Shown here one piece after another: positions 53,337-62,088 of a DNA stretch of 64,000 nt. A program made the translations under genes and the position numbers. Within the stretch, counting starts at the first letter, position 1; each line of letters starts with the position of its first letter. Under the pieces are notes generated by a model that saw only the letters and a program-made list of their open reading frames with translations, had not been told where the DNA came from and made no database searches. Origin of the DNA: Sphingomonas ginsenosidivorax (GTDB lineage Bacteria > Pseudomonadota > Alphaproteobacteria > Sphingomonadales > Sphingomonadaceae); NCBI RefSeq assembly GCF_007995065.1, contig NZ_VOQR01000001.1, positions 2,111,001 to 2,175,000 of the forward strand. The letters are read 5' to 3'.

Positions 53337-54053
53337 TCAGCCGGCGTCCGCGAGCATCTGCTTGCGGGCAATCAGTTCCTGGATGTTGCCGAGCGAGGCG
53401 GCAGCGAGGATCGCGAGCGGCAGCACGCCGGAGCGATGCAACCGTTCGAGCGTGTCGCCGGTCAGGGCGGCCAGCCGCTCGGTATCGACGACCAGCACGT
53501 CGGGGATGGTGTACCGGCTCTCCTCGCTGACATCGACGGTGAGCGTCACCGTGGTGAGCAATCCGGCGTCGTCGAGCGCGGCATAGACCGCGGGCGCCGT
53601 CTGCATCCCTTCGTACAACAGGCGCAGGACGCCGGTGACATGGTCGAGATACGGCGTGTTGCCGCCATGTTCGAGGAACAGCGGCAGCCCGGACTCGTCG
53701 TCGACGCGCGGGTCGTCGAAATCGACGTGCAGCATAGGCTCGCCATCGTCGTCGGCGGCGGAGCGCACCATACCGATCGAGAAGGGCCCGCGCTGGTGAC
53801 TGGCGGGCACATAGCGGCTCGTCCAGTACGCGCCGGACAGGAACAGGTTCTCGTCGCGGTCCAGCCCCAGCAACGCATAGGCCTGCAGCCCCTCGTCGCG
53901 GCGGCGGAAGACGATCGGGAACTCGCGTTGCACGGCCTCGAACTCGGCCGGGAATACCAGTGCCTGGTTGGCGGCGTCGCCGAACGCGGCGCCTGCCCGC
54001 GCGCTGACCCGCAGGCCGGCGTGGTCGATGTTGTTGATCTGTACGGGGGTCAT
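53337..54053 (-). CDS. SapC family protein
   Basis: 238 residues from the ATG at 54053 (MTPVQINNIDHAGLRV). It fits the SapC family, named from Campylobacter S-layer studies: QALVFPAEFEAVQREFPIVF, then ENLFLSGAYWTSRYVPA and PFSIGMVR. No signal peptide is seen. In sphingomonads it recurs with a TonB receptor, cupin-like protein and halogenase-like protein. A role in outer-membrane protein handling is possible but unproven. Confidence 0.85.
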   Translation of the reverse strand: MTPVQINNIDHAGLRVSARAGAAFGDAANQALVFPAEFEAVQREFPIVFRRRDEGLQAYALLGLDRDENLFLSGAYWTSRYVPASHQRGPFSIGMVRSAADDDGEPMLHVDFDDPRVDDESGLPLFLEHGGNTPYLDHVTGVLRLLYEGMQTAPAVYAALDDAGLLTTVTLTVDVSEESRYTIPDVLVVDTERLAALTGDTLERLHRSGVLPLAILAAASLGNIQELIARKQMLADAG

Positions 54054-54108
54054 CCGCTCGGGTCCTGTTGGTGCGTCAGGTTTATCAGCGCGGTAGCGAC
54101 CGGCCAAG

Positions 54109-54138
54109 AAAAAGGCCGCCGCACGATGCGCGGCGGCC
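54109..54138 (-). terminator. intrinsic terminator after the TonB receptor gene
   Basis: On the minus strand a 9-pair GC stem (GGCCGCCGC with 7-base loop) is followed by TTTTT. It lies 48 bases after the receptor stop and before sapC, so it should reduce read-through into sapC-cupin-halogenase. Confidence 0.8.
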
Positions 54139-54185
54139 AGGTTCGGGGACTGCCGGGCGTGGACCGAAGTCCACGCCCGCCTGCA

Positions 54186-57100
54186 TCAGAAGCGGTAGCG
54201 CGCGCCGAGATAGAAGCGCGGCTTGAGCTCCTGAACATAGACCAGGTTCGTCTCGGTGCGGGCGTACTGACGGAACGGTTCGCTCGTCAGGTTGACCGCT
54301 TCGAGCGATACCGAGAAGTTCTGCGTGATGTCGTAGCTGATGCTGCCATCGAGCGTCCCGAAGGCGGCGGTGAACAACGGGTTGCGGTTGCCGCCCTGGT
54401 TCGTGGCGGCGAGATACTTGTCGCGCCAGTTGTACGAGACGCGGGCCGAAATGCCGCCCTTGTCGTAGATCGCGGTCAGGTTGGCACTGTCGCCAAGCCC
54501 GGTCAGCGCGAAGATGTTGACGTTCGGATCGGCATAGGGATCCACGTTCACATCGCCGTTGACCTTCGTGTACGACACCGCGAAGCCGAAGCCGGACTGA
54601 CCGAAGAAGTTGGTCCAGGCGACTTCGAAGCCGTGGATCTTGCCTTCCTTGTTGTTGACCGGACCACTGATCGCGAAGTTGACGAGCGGATCGTTGGCAT
54701 CGCCCGTGAGATCGACCGCGAGCGCGAGCGGATTGTAGACCGCATCGTTGACCTCGCCCGTCCGGGGATCGAGCGCCGCGCGGAACGCCGCGGTCGTCGC
54801 CGCCTGGTTTCCGCCGTTCTGCTGCAGCAGCGCGGTATAGGCGAACAGGTTGCGGTCGGTCTGGGTGATCCCGTTGTTCCGCAGATAGGCCTGCGCGATA
54901 CCCGACCGCGACCCCGCTGCGCCCGACCCCGGATCGCGGAGCCCGAACAGGTTGCCGTTGGTGACCTGGTTACCGACGAAGTTGCGCACGTTCTTGTAGA
55001 AGAAGCCCGCCGAGACGAAGCTCGTCGGCTTGTAGTACCATTCCACCGACACGTCGAAATTGTCCGATACCAGCGGCAACAGCCCCGGATCCTGCCGAGT
55101 CGCGGGCGCAGGCGCCGCACCGAGCGCGGTCGGACGGTTCGGCGCGTTGGCCGTGACCGACGCGAACAGATTGCCATAGTCCGCACGAGCCAGGGTCCGG
55201 CTGAACGACGTACGCGCGACCACGTTGTCGAGCACTTCGATGTTGAAGTCGAGCGACGGCAACAGATTGTCGTATTTCGACCGCACCACGACCGCGCCGC
55301 CGGCGGGGCCGCCGAGAACGGTGAAGTCGTTGTCCGACTGCCAGGCCAGCGCGGTCGGGATCGACTGGAGACTGAGCGACTTGACCCAGGTCTTCTCGTA
55401 GCGAACCCCGATCAGCGCGTTGGCGCGGCGTCCGCCGAGTTCGCCGCCCCAGGCCAGCTGACCGTAAACCGCTGCGGTCTTCTCACCGACCGTGTCGTCC
55501 GACGATCCCTGCAGGACGTCCGCACGCCCCGGCACGTTCGCGTAATATGGCGAGAACACGTCGAGCAGGTCGACGGCGTCCCCGCGGAACGCGACGAGCG
55601 CAGATCCGGCCGAGTTCGGGTTGTACTTGTCGAACTTACAGGTCAGGCAATAGGTCTTCACGAGATCGGCCGCGAGTTGCTGGACCAGTCCGGTGTCGGT
55701 GATGCTCCAGTCGCCCAGAAGCTGCTGCGTGTTGGAACTCGCCGAGCGCGTCTTGGCATCGACATAGTTGGTGCCGACGACGAAACGGCTGTTGTCGCCC
55801 AGATCCCAGCCCAGTTCGCCATTGAACTGGTTGACCTTCGATTCCTGCCTGGAGGTGATGCGCCGGGCGATCTGCGTACCCAGGTCGCCGATGTCGAGGA
55901 TGTTGTTGCAATTGCCGCCGCGACCGCCGTTGGTCGCGTTGCAGTCGTTCAGCGTCTCCGACTGCTGCGGGAAGCCGTTCGAGAAATCGACCGCATGCGT
56001 CGCGCGCACCGGCGCACCGATCGCCATCGTGGTCGCCGACGTCCCGTTCGCATTGTCCGGGTTGGTGGTGGACTTCGAATGGTTTGCGTCGAGTTTCAGC
56101 GACAGAACATCCGTAAAGTTCCACTTCACGTTGCCGCCGAACGAGTAGAGCTCGGTCTTGGTCGCGAACCGCTGCTGCTCGTAGCCCTTGTCCGCCTGCT
56201 TCGCTTCGGCGAGGACGATCGCGGTCTGCATCTGCTTGTTGTCGTCGAACGTGACGTCGCTGAACGGACGCTGGAACCAGTTTGTCTGCTCGCTGCGCTC
56301 GTCGCTCAGCTTGTTGCGCGCATACAGGCCGTCGATCGTGATCTCGAGCCGGTCGGTCGGCTTGAACTGGATGTTGGCCTGGCCGTTGATGCGCTCGCGA
56401 CGGTTCTCCGAGAACTGGTAGCGGCTGTCGTTCGGGATCTGCACATAGGGCGTCGTGGGACGGTTCGTGATCCTCGTCGCCGGCGTGATGTACGCGCCGG
56501 CGGTGTTCAGGAAGTCGGCGACCGGAACGATGTTCCAATAGTTCGGATTGGACTGGGCCGATGCCGATTCGCGCAGCTGATAGCTGCCGAAGACGTTGAC
56601 GCCGAAGGTCTCGTCCGGGTTCTTCCAGTTGATCAGGCCGGACAGTTCGGGCGTGATCTTCTTGAGGTCGGCCTCCGCCTTCTCGACCGAGCTGTCGTAC
56701 AGTGCCTTGGCGCCGATCGAGCCCGACAGGCCGTCCTCGCGTGCGTCGAGCGGCTTGCGGGTGACGACGTTGATCGCCGCACCGATGCCGCCCGACGGGA
56801 TGTTGGCGCGGCCGGTCTTGTAGACTTCGAGCGTGGCGACGCCTTCGGACGCCAGGTTCTGGAAGTCGAACGAGCGGCCCGTGCCGGTCGCGAAGGCGTT
56901 GCCGGTGCTGGTGTCGATGCTGGTCGAGGCCAGCTGGCGGCCGTTGAGCGTGACGAGGTTGAAGCCGCCGCTGAAACCGCGGACTGCGACCTGCGACCCT
57001 TCGCCGTTGGCGCGGCTGATCGACACGCCGGTGATCCGCTGCAGCGATTCAGCGAGGTTAGTGTCGGGGAACTTGCCGATATCCTCGGCGGAGATCGCGT

Positions 57101-57407
57101 CGACGACGCCGGCCGAGTTGCGCTTGATGTCGATCGCGCGATCAAGGCTGGCGCGGATGCCGGTAACGACGATCTCGTCCCCGTCGCCCGGCGTCGCGGC
57201 CTGCGGATCCTGACTGCCGGGCTGCGCGGCGGTCGCCTGCACGGCGGCGACGTTCGTCGTCCCCGATGCCGGCGTCGCGGTCGGCTGAACTTGTGTTGCG
57301 TCGGCACCCTGCCCGGCCTGCGCCGCTGCCATCGCTGGCGCGGACAGACACGTGACGATGGCGATGGCCGAGACCGAACGCGCGAGCGTCCCCGTGAACC
57401 CCTTCAT
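54186..57407 (-). CDS. TonB-dependent outer-membrane receptor, carbohydrate type
   Basis: 1073 residues from the ATG at 57407, with GAGGAGGGG upstream. Signal peptide to about APAMAAAQ, an Ala/Thr-rich stretch, a TonB-box-like EIVVTGIRASLD, a plug (GKFPDTNLAESLQRITGVSI) and a beta barrel ending in aromatic RYRF. This long class imports oligosaccharides. SapC, cupin and halogenase-like genes follow. A LacI-type site 70 bases upstream suggests sugar control. Confidence 0.92.
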   Translation of the reverse strand: MKGFTGTLARSVSAIAIVTCLSAPAMAAAQAGQGADATQVQPTATPASGTTNVAAVQATAAQPGSQDPQAATPGDGDEIVVTGIRASLDRAIDIKRNSAGVVDAISAEDIGKFPDTNLAESLQRITGVSISRANGEGSQVAVRGFSGGFNLVTLNGRQLASTSIDTSTGNAFATGTGRSFDFQNLASEGVATLEVYKTGRANIPSGGIGAAINVVTRKPLDAREDGLSGSIGAKALYDSSVEKAEADLKKITPELSGLINWKNPDETFGVNVFGSYQLRESASAQSNPNYWNIVPVADFLNTAGAYITPATRITNRPTTPYVQIPNDSRYQFSENRRERINGQANIQFKPTDRLEITIDGLYARNKLSDERSEQTNWFQRPFSDVTFDDNKQMQTAIVLAEAKQADKGYEQQRFATKTELYSFGGNVKWNFTDVLSLKLDANHSKSTTNPDNANGTSATTMAIGAPVRATHAVDFSNGFPQQSETLNDCNATNGGRGGNCNNILDIGDLGTQIARRITSRQESKVNQFNGELGWDLGDNSRFVVGTNYVDAKTRSASSNTQQLLGDWSITDTGLVQQLAADLVKTYCLTCKFDKYNPNSAGSALVAFRGDAVDLLDVFSPYYANVPGRADVLQGSSDDTVGEKTAAVYGQLAWGGELGGRRANALIGVRYEKTWVKSLSLQSIPTALAWQSDNDFTVLGGPAGGAVVVRSKYDNLLPSLDFNIEVLDNVVARTSFSRTLARADYGNLFASVTANAPNRPTALGAAPAPATRQDPGLLPLVSDNFDVSVEWYYKPTSFVSAGFFYKNVRNFVGNQVTNGNLFGLRDPGSGAAGSRSGIAQAYLRNNGITQTDRNLFAYTALLQQNGGNQAATTAAFRAALDPRTGEVNDAVYNPLALAVDLTGDANDPLVNFAISGPVNNKEGKIHGFEVAWTNFFGQSGFGFAVSYTKVNGDVNVDPYADPNVNIFALTGLGDSANLTAIYDKGGISARVSYNWRDKYLAATNQGGNRNPLFTAAFGTLDGSISYDITQNFSVSLEAVNLTSEPFRQYARTETNLVYVQELKPRFYLGARYRF

Positions 57408-57477
57408 AACACCCCTCCTCGCAAACAGGCTCTCCGGCCCGTCTGTACGATTACGCACACCCTGATGAACTGTGCGA

Positions 57478-57491
57478 TGGTAGGGCTAACA
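57478..57491 (-). promoter_or_regulatory. LacI-type operator before the TonB receptor
   Basis: Minus-strand TGTTAGCCCTACCA differs at one base from TGTTAGCGCTACCA. A TTGACA (57510-57505) lies just upstream, putting the site around a likely -10 region. It suggests that the receptor shares the LacI regulator with the xylan genes. Confidence 0.55.
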
Positions 57492-57629
57492 TAAACTGTA
57501 GGCTTGTCAAACGGCCATGATCGAGTCGGTCGGATATTCTACATAGATAGATCTAGATTAGTATAATGCGTCAGGCAGCAGAGTAGCCGTTTCGGCAGTT
57601 ACTGTATCCGTTATGCGGATGCCAGTACC

Positions 57630-60158
57630 TCAGCGCACCCCGCACTTGTCCATCGGCACATCGGCGCGCGTCACGCGAACATCGGCAATCGAAACCGTCA
57701 GCCTGCCGCTCGTCGTCATGGCGAAAGGCTGCGTCACGCGCGCGGGGTCGAGGCCTGCGGTCACGAAACATTTGAGGGGAATCGCCAAAGTCTGCCACTG
57801 CCCGACCGGTGCTGCGCGAAGCACGCCGCCGACCGCCACCGCTGCCGGTGTGTCCGTTGCACCCTTCCCGCCAGCCATCGTTACCGCAACCGCCGCCGTT
57901 GGCGCAGCATCCACGCGGTACTGGACGACGAGGCTCAGTTCGCCATTCGCCTCGCGCGACAGGTCCAGCGGGGCGTTGGGGTCGATGTGCAGATCGGCCT
58001 CGCGTGCGCCGGACCAAGTGAACCGACGTGCATCCTCCTGCGCGTTGCGGTCGACACCGGCGACGGTCAGCGCACCCGCCGGGCTGCGACCGGTGTTGCC
58101 GACGATCCGGGTCGATCCGCTCCCCTCGGCGAGCGACAGGCTCCAGGCGTCGGGCACGCGGCCCTTGGCAAAGAACACGCCGCCAGAATCGACCGCCATC
58201 CCCGCCGGACGCGTCTCGTCGAACCGCGGCAGCACGACATGGTCGGCATAGGTCAGGCCATAGCCGAACGGGAACAGCGGGTCGTAGCCGGCATCGCGGC
58301 GGTTGAGGACATATTGGTCGGGGCGCCTGGGCCAGGAGAAGGACAGCTTGCCGCGGAAGTCGTGGGCCGGCTTGCCCGCCTTGTCGGCGAACAGCAGGTC
58401 TGCGACGCCGGCGCCCTCGCTGCCCGGCAGGAACGCGGCGACGAACGCGTCGGCGGCGTTGAGTTCGGCATTCACCCACATCGGCCGGCCCGACAGGAAC
58501 ACCGCGACCACGGGGATTCCCACCGCCTTCAGTTTGCGGAGCAGCGCGAGATCGCTCTTGTCGCCGGGCGAGTATTCGAGCGTCGGGCGGTCGCCCATGA
58601 ACTCGGCATAGGGCGTCTCGCCGAACACCATGATCGCGGCATCGGGCTTGGTCGCATAGGCGCCGTCGGCGGCGTAGGTCGCCGTGCCGCCGGCCGCGCG
58701 GACCGCCTGGTCGATACCCTTCCAGATCGAGGTCGCGTTGGGGAAGCCCGAGTTCGGTACGTCGGTGCCCTGCCAGGTGATCGACCAACCGCCGGCCTGC
58801 TGCGCGATCGTGTCCGCCGCCTTGCCGACGACGAGGATGTTGGCGGCGGGTTTCAGCGGAAGCACATTGCCGTCGTTCTTGAGCAGGACGAGCGATTCAC
58901 GCACCGCCTGGCGCCCGACGGCGTGCCCTTCGGCCGATCCGATCAGGTCGAACTTGCCGGCGAACGGACGCGTCGACGGGCGCCCCATGTCGAAGCTGTG
59001 CGCGAGCATCTTCGCGCGGAGGATGCGGCGGACCGCGTCGTCGAGGCGCGCCGGCTTGATTTCGCCCGACTTCGCCTGCGCCAGCGTGTTGGCGTAGAGT
59101 TTCTTCCAGTCGCCCGACATCATGAACATGTCGAGCCCGGCGTTGATCGCCGCAGCGCAGCTCTCGTTGGTGCAGCCGGGGATCTGGCCGTGGGCATTCC
59201 AGTCGCCGACGACGAAGCCGTTGAACCCCATCCGCCCCTTGAGCACATCGGTCAGCAGGCTGGCATTGCCGTGCATCTTGGCGCCGTTCCAGCTCGAGAA
59301 GCTGGCCATCACGCTGAGCGTCCCCGCCGCGATCGCGGGCGGATAGCCGGCGCCGTGGACGTCGCGGAGCACCGTCTCGGGCACTTTCGTGTCGCCCTGG
59401 TCGCGCCCGCCGGTACCGCCGTCGCCGAGGAAATGCTTGGTCGTCGCGATGACATGCGCCGGCCCCAGGAAGTCGGCGGTGCCGACCTTGCCCTGGATAC
59501 CGCTGACCACCGGGCCGGCATAGCTCGCGACCAGAGCGGGATCTTCCGAATAGCTTTCGTAGGTGCGGCCCCAGCGATCGTCCTGCACCACCGCGAGCGT
59601 CGGTGCGAAGCTCCAGTCGAGGCCGGCCGCCGCGGTCTCCTTCGCGGTGATCCGGCCGATCGATTCCATCAGCGCCGGATCGCGCGCGGCGCCGAGCCCG
59701 ATATTGTGCGGAAACAGCGTGGCACCGACGATGTTGTTGTTGCCGTGGACCGCGTCCGTACCCCAGATCACCGGGATCTTCGGCCGCCCGTCGCTGCGCG
59801 TCATCGACGCATCGTAGAACGCATCGGCGAGTTTCAGCCATTCGGCGGGCGGCGCGAGCTCGTCGCTATTGGGGGCGGAATTGCCGCCGTTCAGCACCGA
59901 GCCGAGCTTGTAGGTCAGCAGGTCGGCGGGCTTCACGGTCGCGATGTCGGCCTGGATGATCTGGCCGACCTTGTCCTCGATCGACATCGCGCGCAGCATT
60001 GCGGTCACCTTGGCCTCGACGCCGGGGTCGAGCGCGGGGCGGCTCTGGACCTTGGGCCAGAGTTCGGGATGCGCGACCGGCGAGAGCGGCGCGTCCTGTG
60101 CGCTGGCGAGCGTGCCCAGCATCGCCAACACCGTCGCGACCGAAATGGTTATCCGCAT
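57630..60158 (-). CDS. Sec-exported GH3 beta-glucosidase (ExoP-like)
   Basis: 842 residues from the ATG at 60158; GGGAGAG lies 4 bases upstream. Signal peptide MRITISVATVLAMLGTLASA. GH3 barrel with IWGTDAVHGNNNI, KHFLGDGGT and nucleophile region GFVVGDWNAHGQ; sandwich domain; an extra C-terminal domain of about 170 residues (after LPRFDET), as in 1,3/1,4-beta-glucan exo-hydrolases. It probably cleaves oligosaccharides for the adjacent receptor. The 222-base gap to the receptor start holds the LacI-type site. Confidence 0.9.
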   Translation of the reverse strand: MRITISVATVLAMLGTLASAQDAPLSPVAHPELWPKVQSRPALDPGVEAKVTAMLRAMSIEDKVGQIIQADIATVKPADLLTYKLGSVLNGGNSAPNSDELAPPAEWLKLADAFYDASMTRSDGRPKIPVIWGTDAVHGNNNIVGATLFPHNIGLGAARDPALMESIGRITAKETAAAGLDWSFAPTLAVVQDDRWGRTYESYSEDPALVASYAGPVVSGIQGKVGTADFLGPAHVIATTKHFLGDGGTGGRDQGDTKVPETVLRDVHGAGYPPAIAAGTLSVMASFSSWNGAKMHGNASLLTDVLKGRMGFNGFVVGDWNAHGQIPGCTNESCAAAINAGLDMFMMSGDWKKLYANTLAQAKSGEIKPARLDDAVRRILRAKMLAHSFDMGRPSTRPFAGKFDLIGSAEGHAVGRQAVRESLVLLKNDGNVLPLKPAANILVVGKAADTIAQQAGGWSITWQGTDVPNSGFPNATSIWKGIDQAVRAAGGTATYAADGAYATKPDAAIMVFGETPYAEFMGDRPTLEYSPGDKSDLALLRKLKAVGIPVVAVFLSGRPMWVNAELNAADAFVAAFLPGSEGAGVADLLFADKAGKPAHDFRGKLSFSWPRRPDQYVLNRRDAGYDPLFPFGYGLTYADHVVLPRFDETRPAGMAVDSGGVFFAKGRVPDAWSLSLAEGSGSTRIVGNTGRSPAGALTVAGVDRNAQEDARRFTWSGAREADLHIDPNAPLDLSREANGELSLVVQYRVDAAPTAAVAVTMAGGKGATDTPAAVAVGGVLRAAPVGQWQTLAIPLKCFVTAGLDPARVTQPFAMTTSGRLTVSIADVRVTRADVPMDKCGVR

Positions 60159-60272
60159 CTTGCTCTCCCTGTGACCCGTCACGCGCAGGCTTGGCGGCGG
60201 TTGGAACGGATCGCCACGTCCGCGTCAACGACTATCGCCCCTCGCGTGCGGGTCACATCGAAAGCCGATCGA

Positions 60273-61925
60273 TCAGCCGAGATCCTCCAGCGGCTGGTCG
60301 GGCCGCGCCGCGATCGCGCGGAAGCGCCGGGCGGTGGCCGTCTGGAACGGCTTGGCAAGCACCGTCGACACAGTGCGGAACTCGCCGGTCGCATGGTCGG
60401 GGGTCAGCGTCAGCAGCAGATAGCCCTTGTGGTCCTGGTCGCAGAACCGGACTTCCGGATTGGCGTCGGCGATGTGCGCGCCGATGCCGGGAAGCAGCGA
60501 TCCGTAGGACGGACTGGTCACCGCGGTCGCGCCGAACTCCGCGGCGACCAGCGTGCCCGCGGCGTCGTGGAGGTCGTTCGCCCACGCCGCATGGCTGTCG
60601 CCCGACAGCACGATCGGCCGCGATTTCGCACGCCGGAACGCGGCGTAGAGCCGCTCGCGGGCGGGCGGATACCCGTCCCAGCTATCGAAGTTGAACGGCA
60701 GGCCCGCCCGGTACGAGGCGATTCCGGCGGCGAGCCGGTCGCGCCACATCGCCGGCAGCTTCGCCATCATCGCACCGAACTTTTCCGCCCCCATCTGTTT
60801 TTCGAGATCGGGACCGGCGACCCTGGCCATCACGACCTGGTTGCCGAGCACCTGCCACGGCTTGCCCGCCGCGACCGAGGCTGCAAGCGTGCGTTCGACC
60901 CAGCCGAGCTGCGCGGGCCCGAGCAGTTCGCGCTCGGGCTGCGCGCGCTCCGCCATCATCGGCGCATAATCGGCAGGCGCGATGCCCTCGCCCTTGCTCG
61001 CGACCTGCTTGCTGCGCGCGAGCAGCCGCGTCTCGACCATCACGATCGTCGCCAGATCGCCAAAGTCGAAGCTGCGGTTGATCGCCTCCCAGGGCTGGCC
61101 GGGTTTCGGATCGCGGATCGGCATCCATTCGAAATAGGCCTGCATCGACGCCGCCTTGCGCGCCTTCCAGTCGCCCTCGGTCCTGGGATCGTGGTTCTCG
61201 GCGCCGCCCATCCAGTCGTCATTGGCGACCTCGTGATCGTCCCAGACGCAGATGAACGCGGCGCGCGCGTGTGCCGCCTGCATGTCGGCGTCGCGCTTCA
61301 CCTGCGCGTGGCGCGCGCGATAGTCGGCGAGCGTCAGGATCTCGTGCGCGGGCTCGACGATGCGCCCGATCTTCCTGGCGACGTCGGCGCCGAAACCGTC
61401 GGGGCCGTATTCGTAGATATAGTCTCCGAGGTGGAGGACGGCGTCGAGGCGGTCGAGCCTGGCGATCGAGTCGTAAGCGTTGAAGAAGCCGCCGCCGTAG
61501 AGCTGGCACGACACCACCGCCATCACGACGTCGGCGACCCCGCCCTTTGGCAGCGTGCGGAACCGACCGGTGGGCGAGCGGTCGGTGCCGCTGGTGAACC
61601 AGTAATGATAGTCGCGTCCCGGTTGCAGCCCGGTCGCCTCGACCTTCGCGGTGAAGTCGCGCGCGGCGCGCGCCTTCACGCGGCCCGATCGGACGGGCTT
61701 GCCGTCCGCGGTCTCCGCCACGTGCCAGTCGAGCGCGACGTCCGCGGTGCCGGTCGCAGGAGTCGCGCGGGTCCACAGGATCGCGCCGTCGGCGGCTGGA
61801 TCGCCACTGGCAACGCCGTGGTCGAACCGGACCGCGGTCGTCGCGGCCGCGAGCGGCAGTGCCGGCAGGGTAATGGCCGCCCCCGACCCGATGAGGGTGA
61901 GCGCGTCGCGGCGATTGATGGTCAT
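60273..61925 (-). CDS. phoD: PhoD-family alkaline phosphatase, Tat-exported
   Basis: 550 residues from the ATG at 61925. A twin-arginine signal (INRRDALTLIGSG) is typical of PhoD. Metal and substrate residues appear in VVSCQLYGGG, LGDYIYEYG, VWDDHEVANDDW and LSGDSHAAW. It releases phosphate from phosphomonoesters or diesters in the periplasm. The divergent TonB receptor and PHO-box-like repeats in the gap suggest phosphate regulation. Confidence 0.92.
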   Translation of the reverse strand: MTINRRDALTLIGSGAAITLPALPLAAATTAVRFDHGVASGDPAADGAILWTRATPATGTADVALDWHVAETADGKPVRSGRVKARAARDFTAKVEATGLQPGRDYHYWFTSGTDRSPTGRFRTLPKGGVADVVMAVVSCQLYGGGFFNAYDSIARLDRLDAVLHLGDYIYEYGPDGFGADVARKIGRIVEPAHEILTLADYRARHAQVKRDADMQAAHARAAFICVWDDHEVANDDWMGGAENHDPRTEGDWKARKAASMQAYFEWMPIRDPKPGQPWEAINRSFDFGDLATIVMVETRLLARSKQVASKGEGIAPADYAPMMAERAQPERELLGPAQLGWVERTLAASVAAGKPWQVLGNQVVMARVAGPDLEKQMGAEKFGAMMAKLPAMWRDRLAAGIASYRAGLPFNFDSWDGYPPARERLYAAFRRAKSRPIVLSGDSHAAWANDLHDAAGTLVAAEFGATAVTSPSYGSLLPGIGAHIADANPEVRFCDQDHKGYLLLTLTPDHATGEFRTVSTVLAKPFQTATARRFRAIAARPDQPLEDLG

Positions 61926-61988
61926 GAAGGGCCCCTTGGAATGAACCCGTCCGCTAATCCGCAATCGCTACAGCCGCGTGGCAGCGAT

Positions 61989-62017
61989 GTGACATGCGAG
62001 TCACATACGCGTCATTC
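61989..62017. promoter_or_regulatory. candidate PHO box between phoD and TonB receptor
   Basis: Three 7-base direct repeats, GTGACAT, GTCACAT and GTCATTC, start at 61989, 62000 and 62011 with an 11-base period (4-base spacers). PhoB boxes are direct 7-base repeats with 4-base spacers, and the neighbours fit a phosphate regulon. Inferred. Confidence 0.5.
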
Positions 62018-62088
62018 ATCGTTCATCGTTTCGACACCGTATCGTCACGCGTGGTGCCTAGGGACCCCGCAACGGAACGGGGGATTTC

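Noticed and set aside
53436..57494. A 1352-codon open frame on the plus strand
   Set aside because: It is antisense to sapC and the TonB receptor, with no signal peptide or domain. The minus-strand genes have clear motifs.
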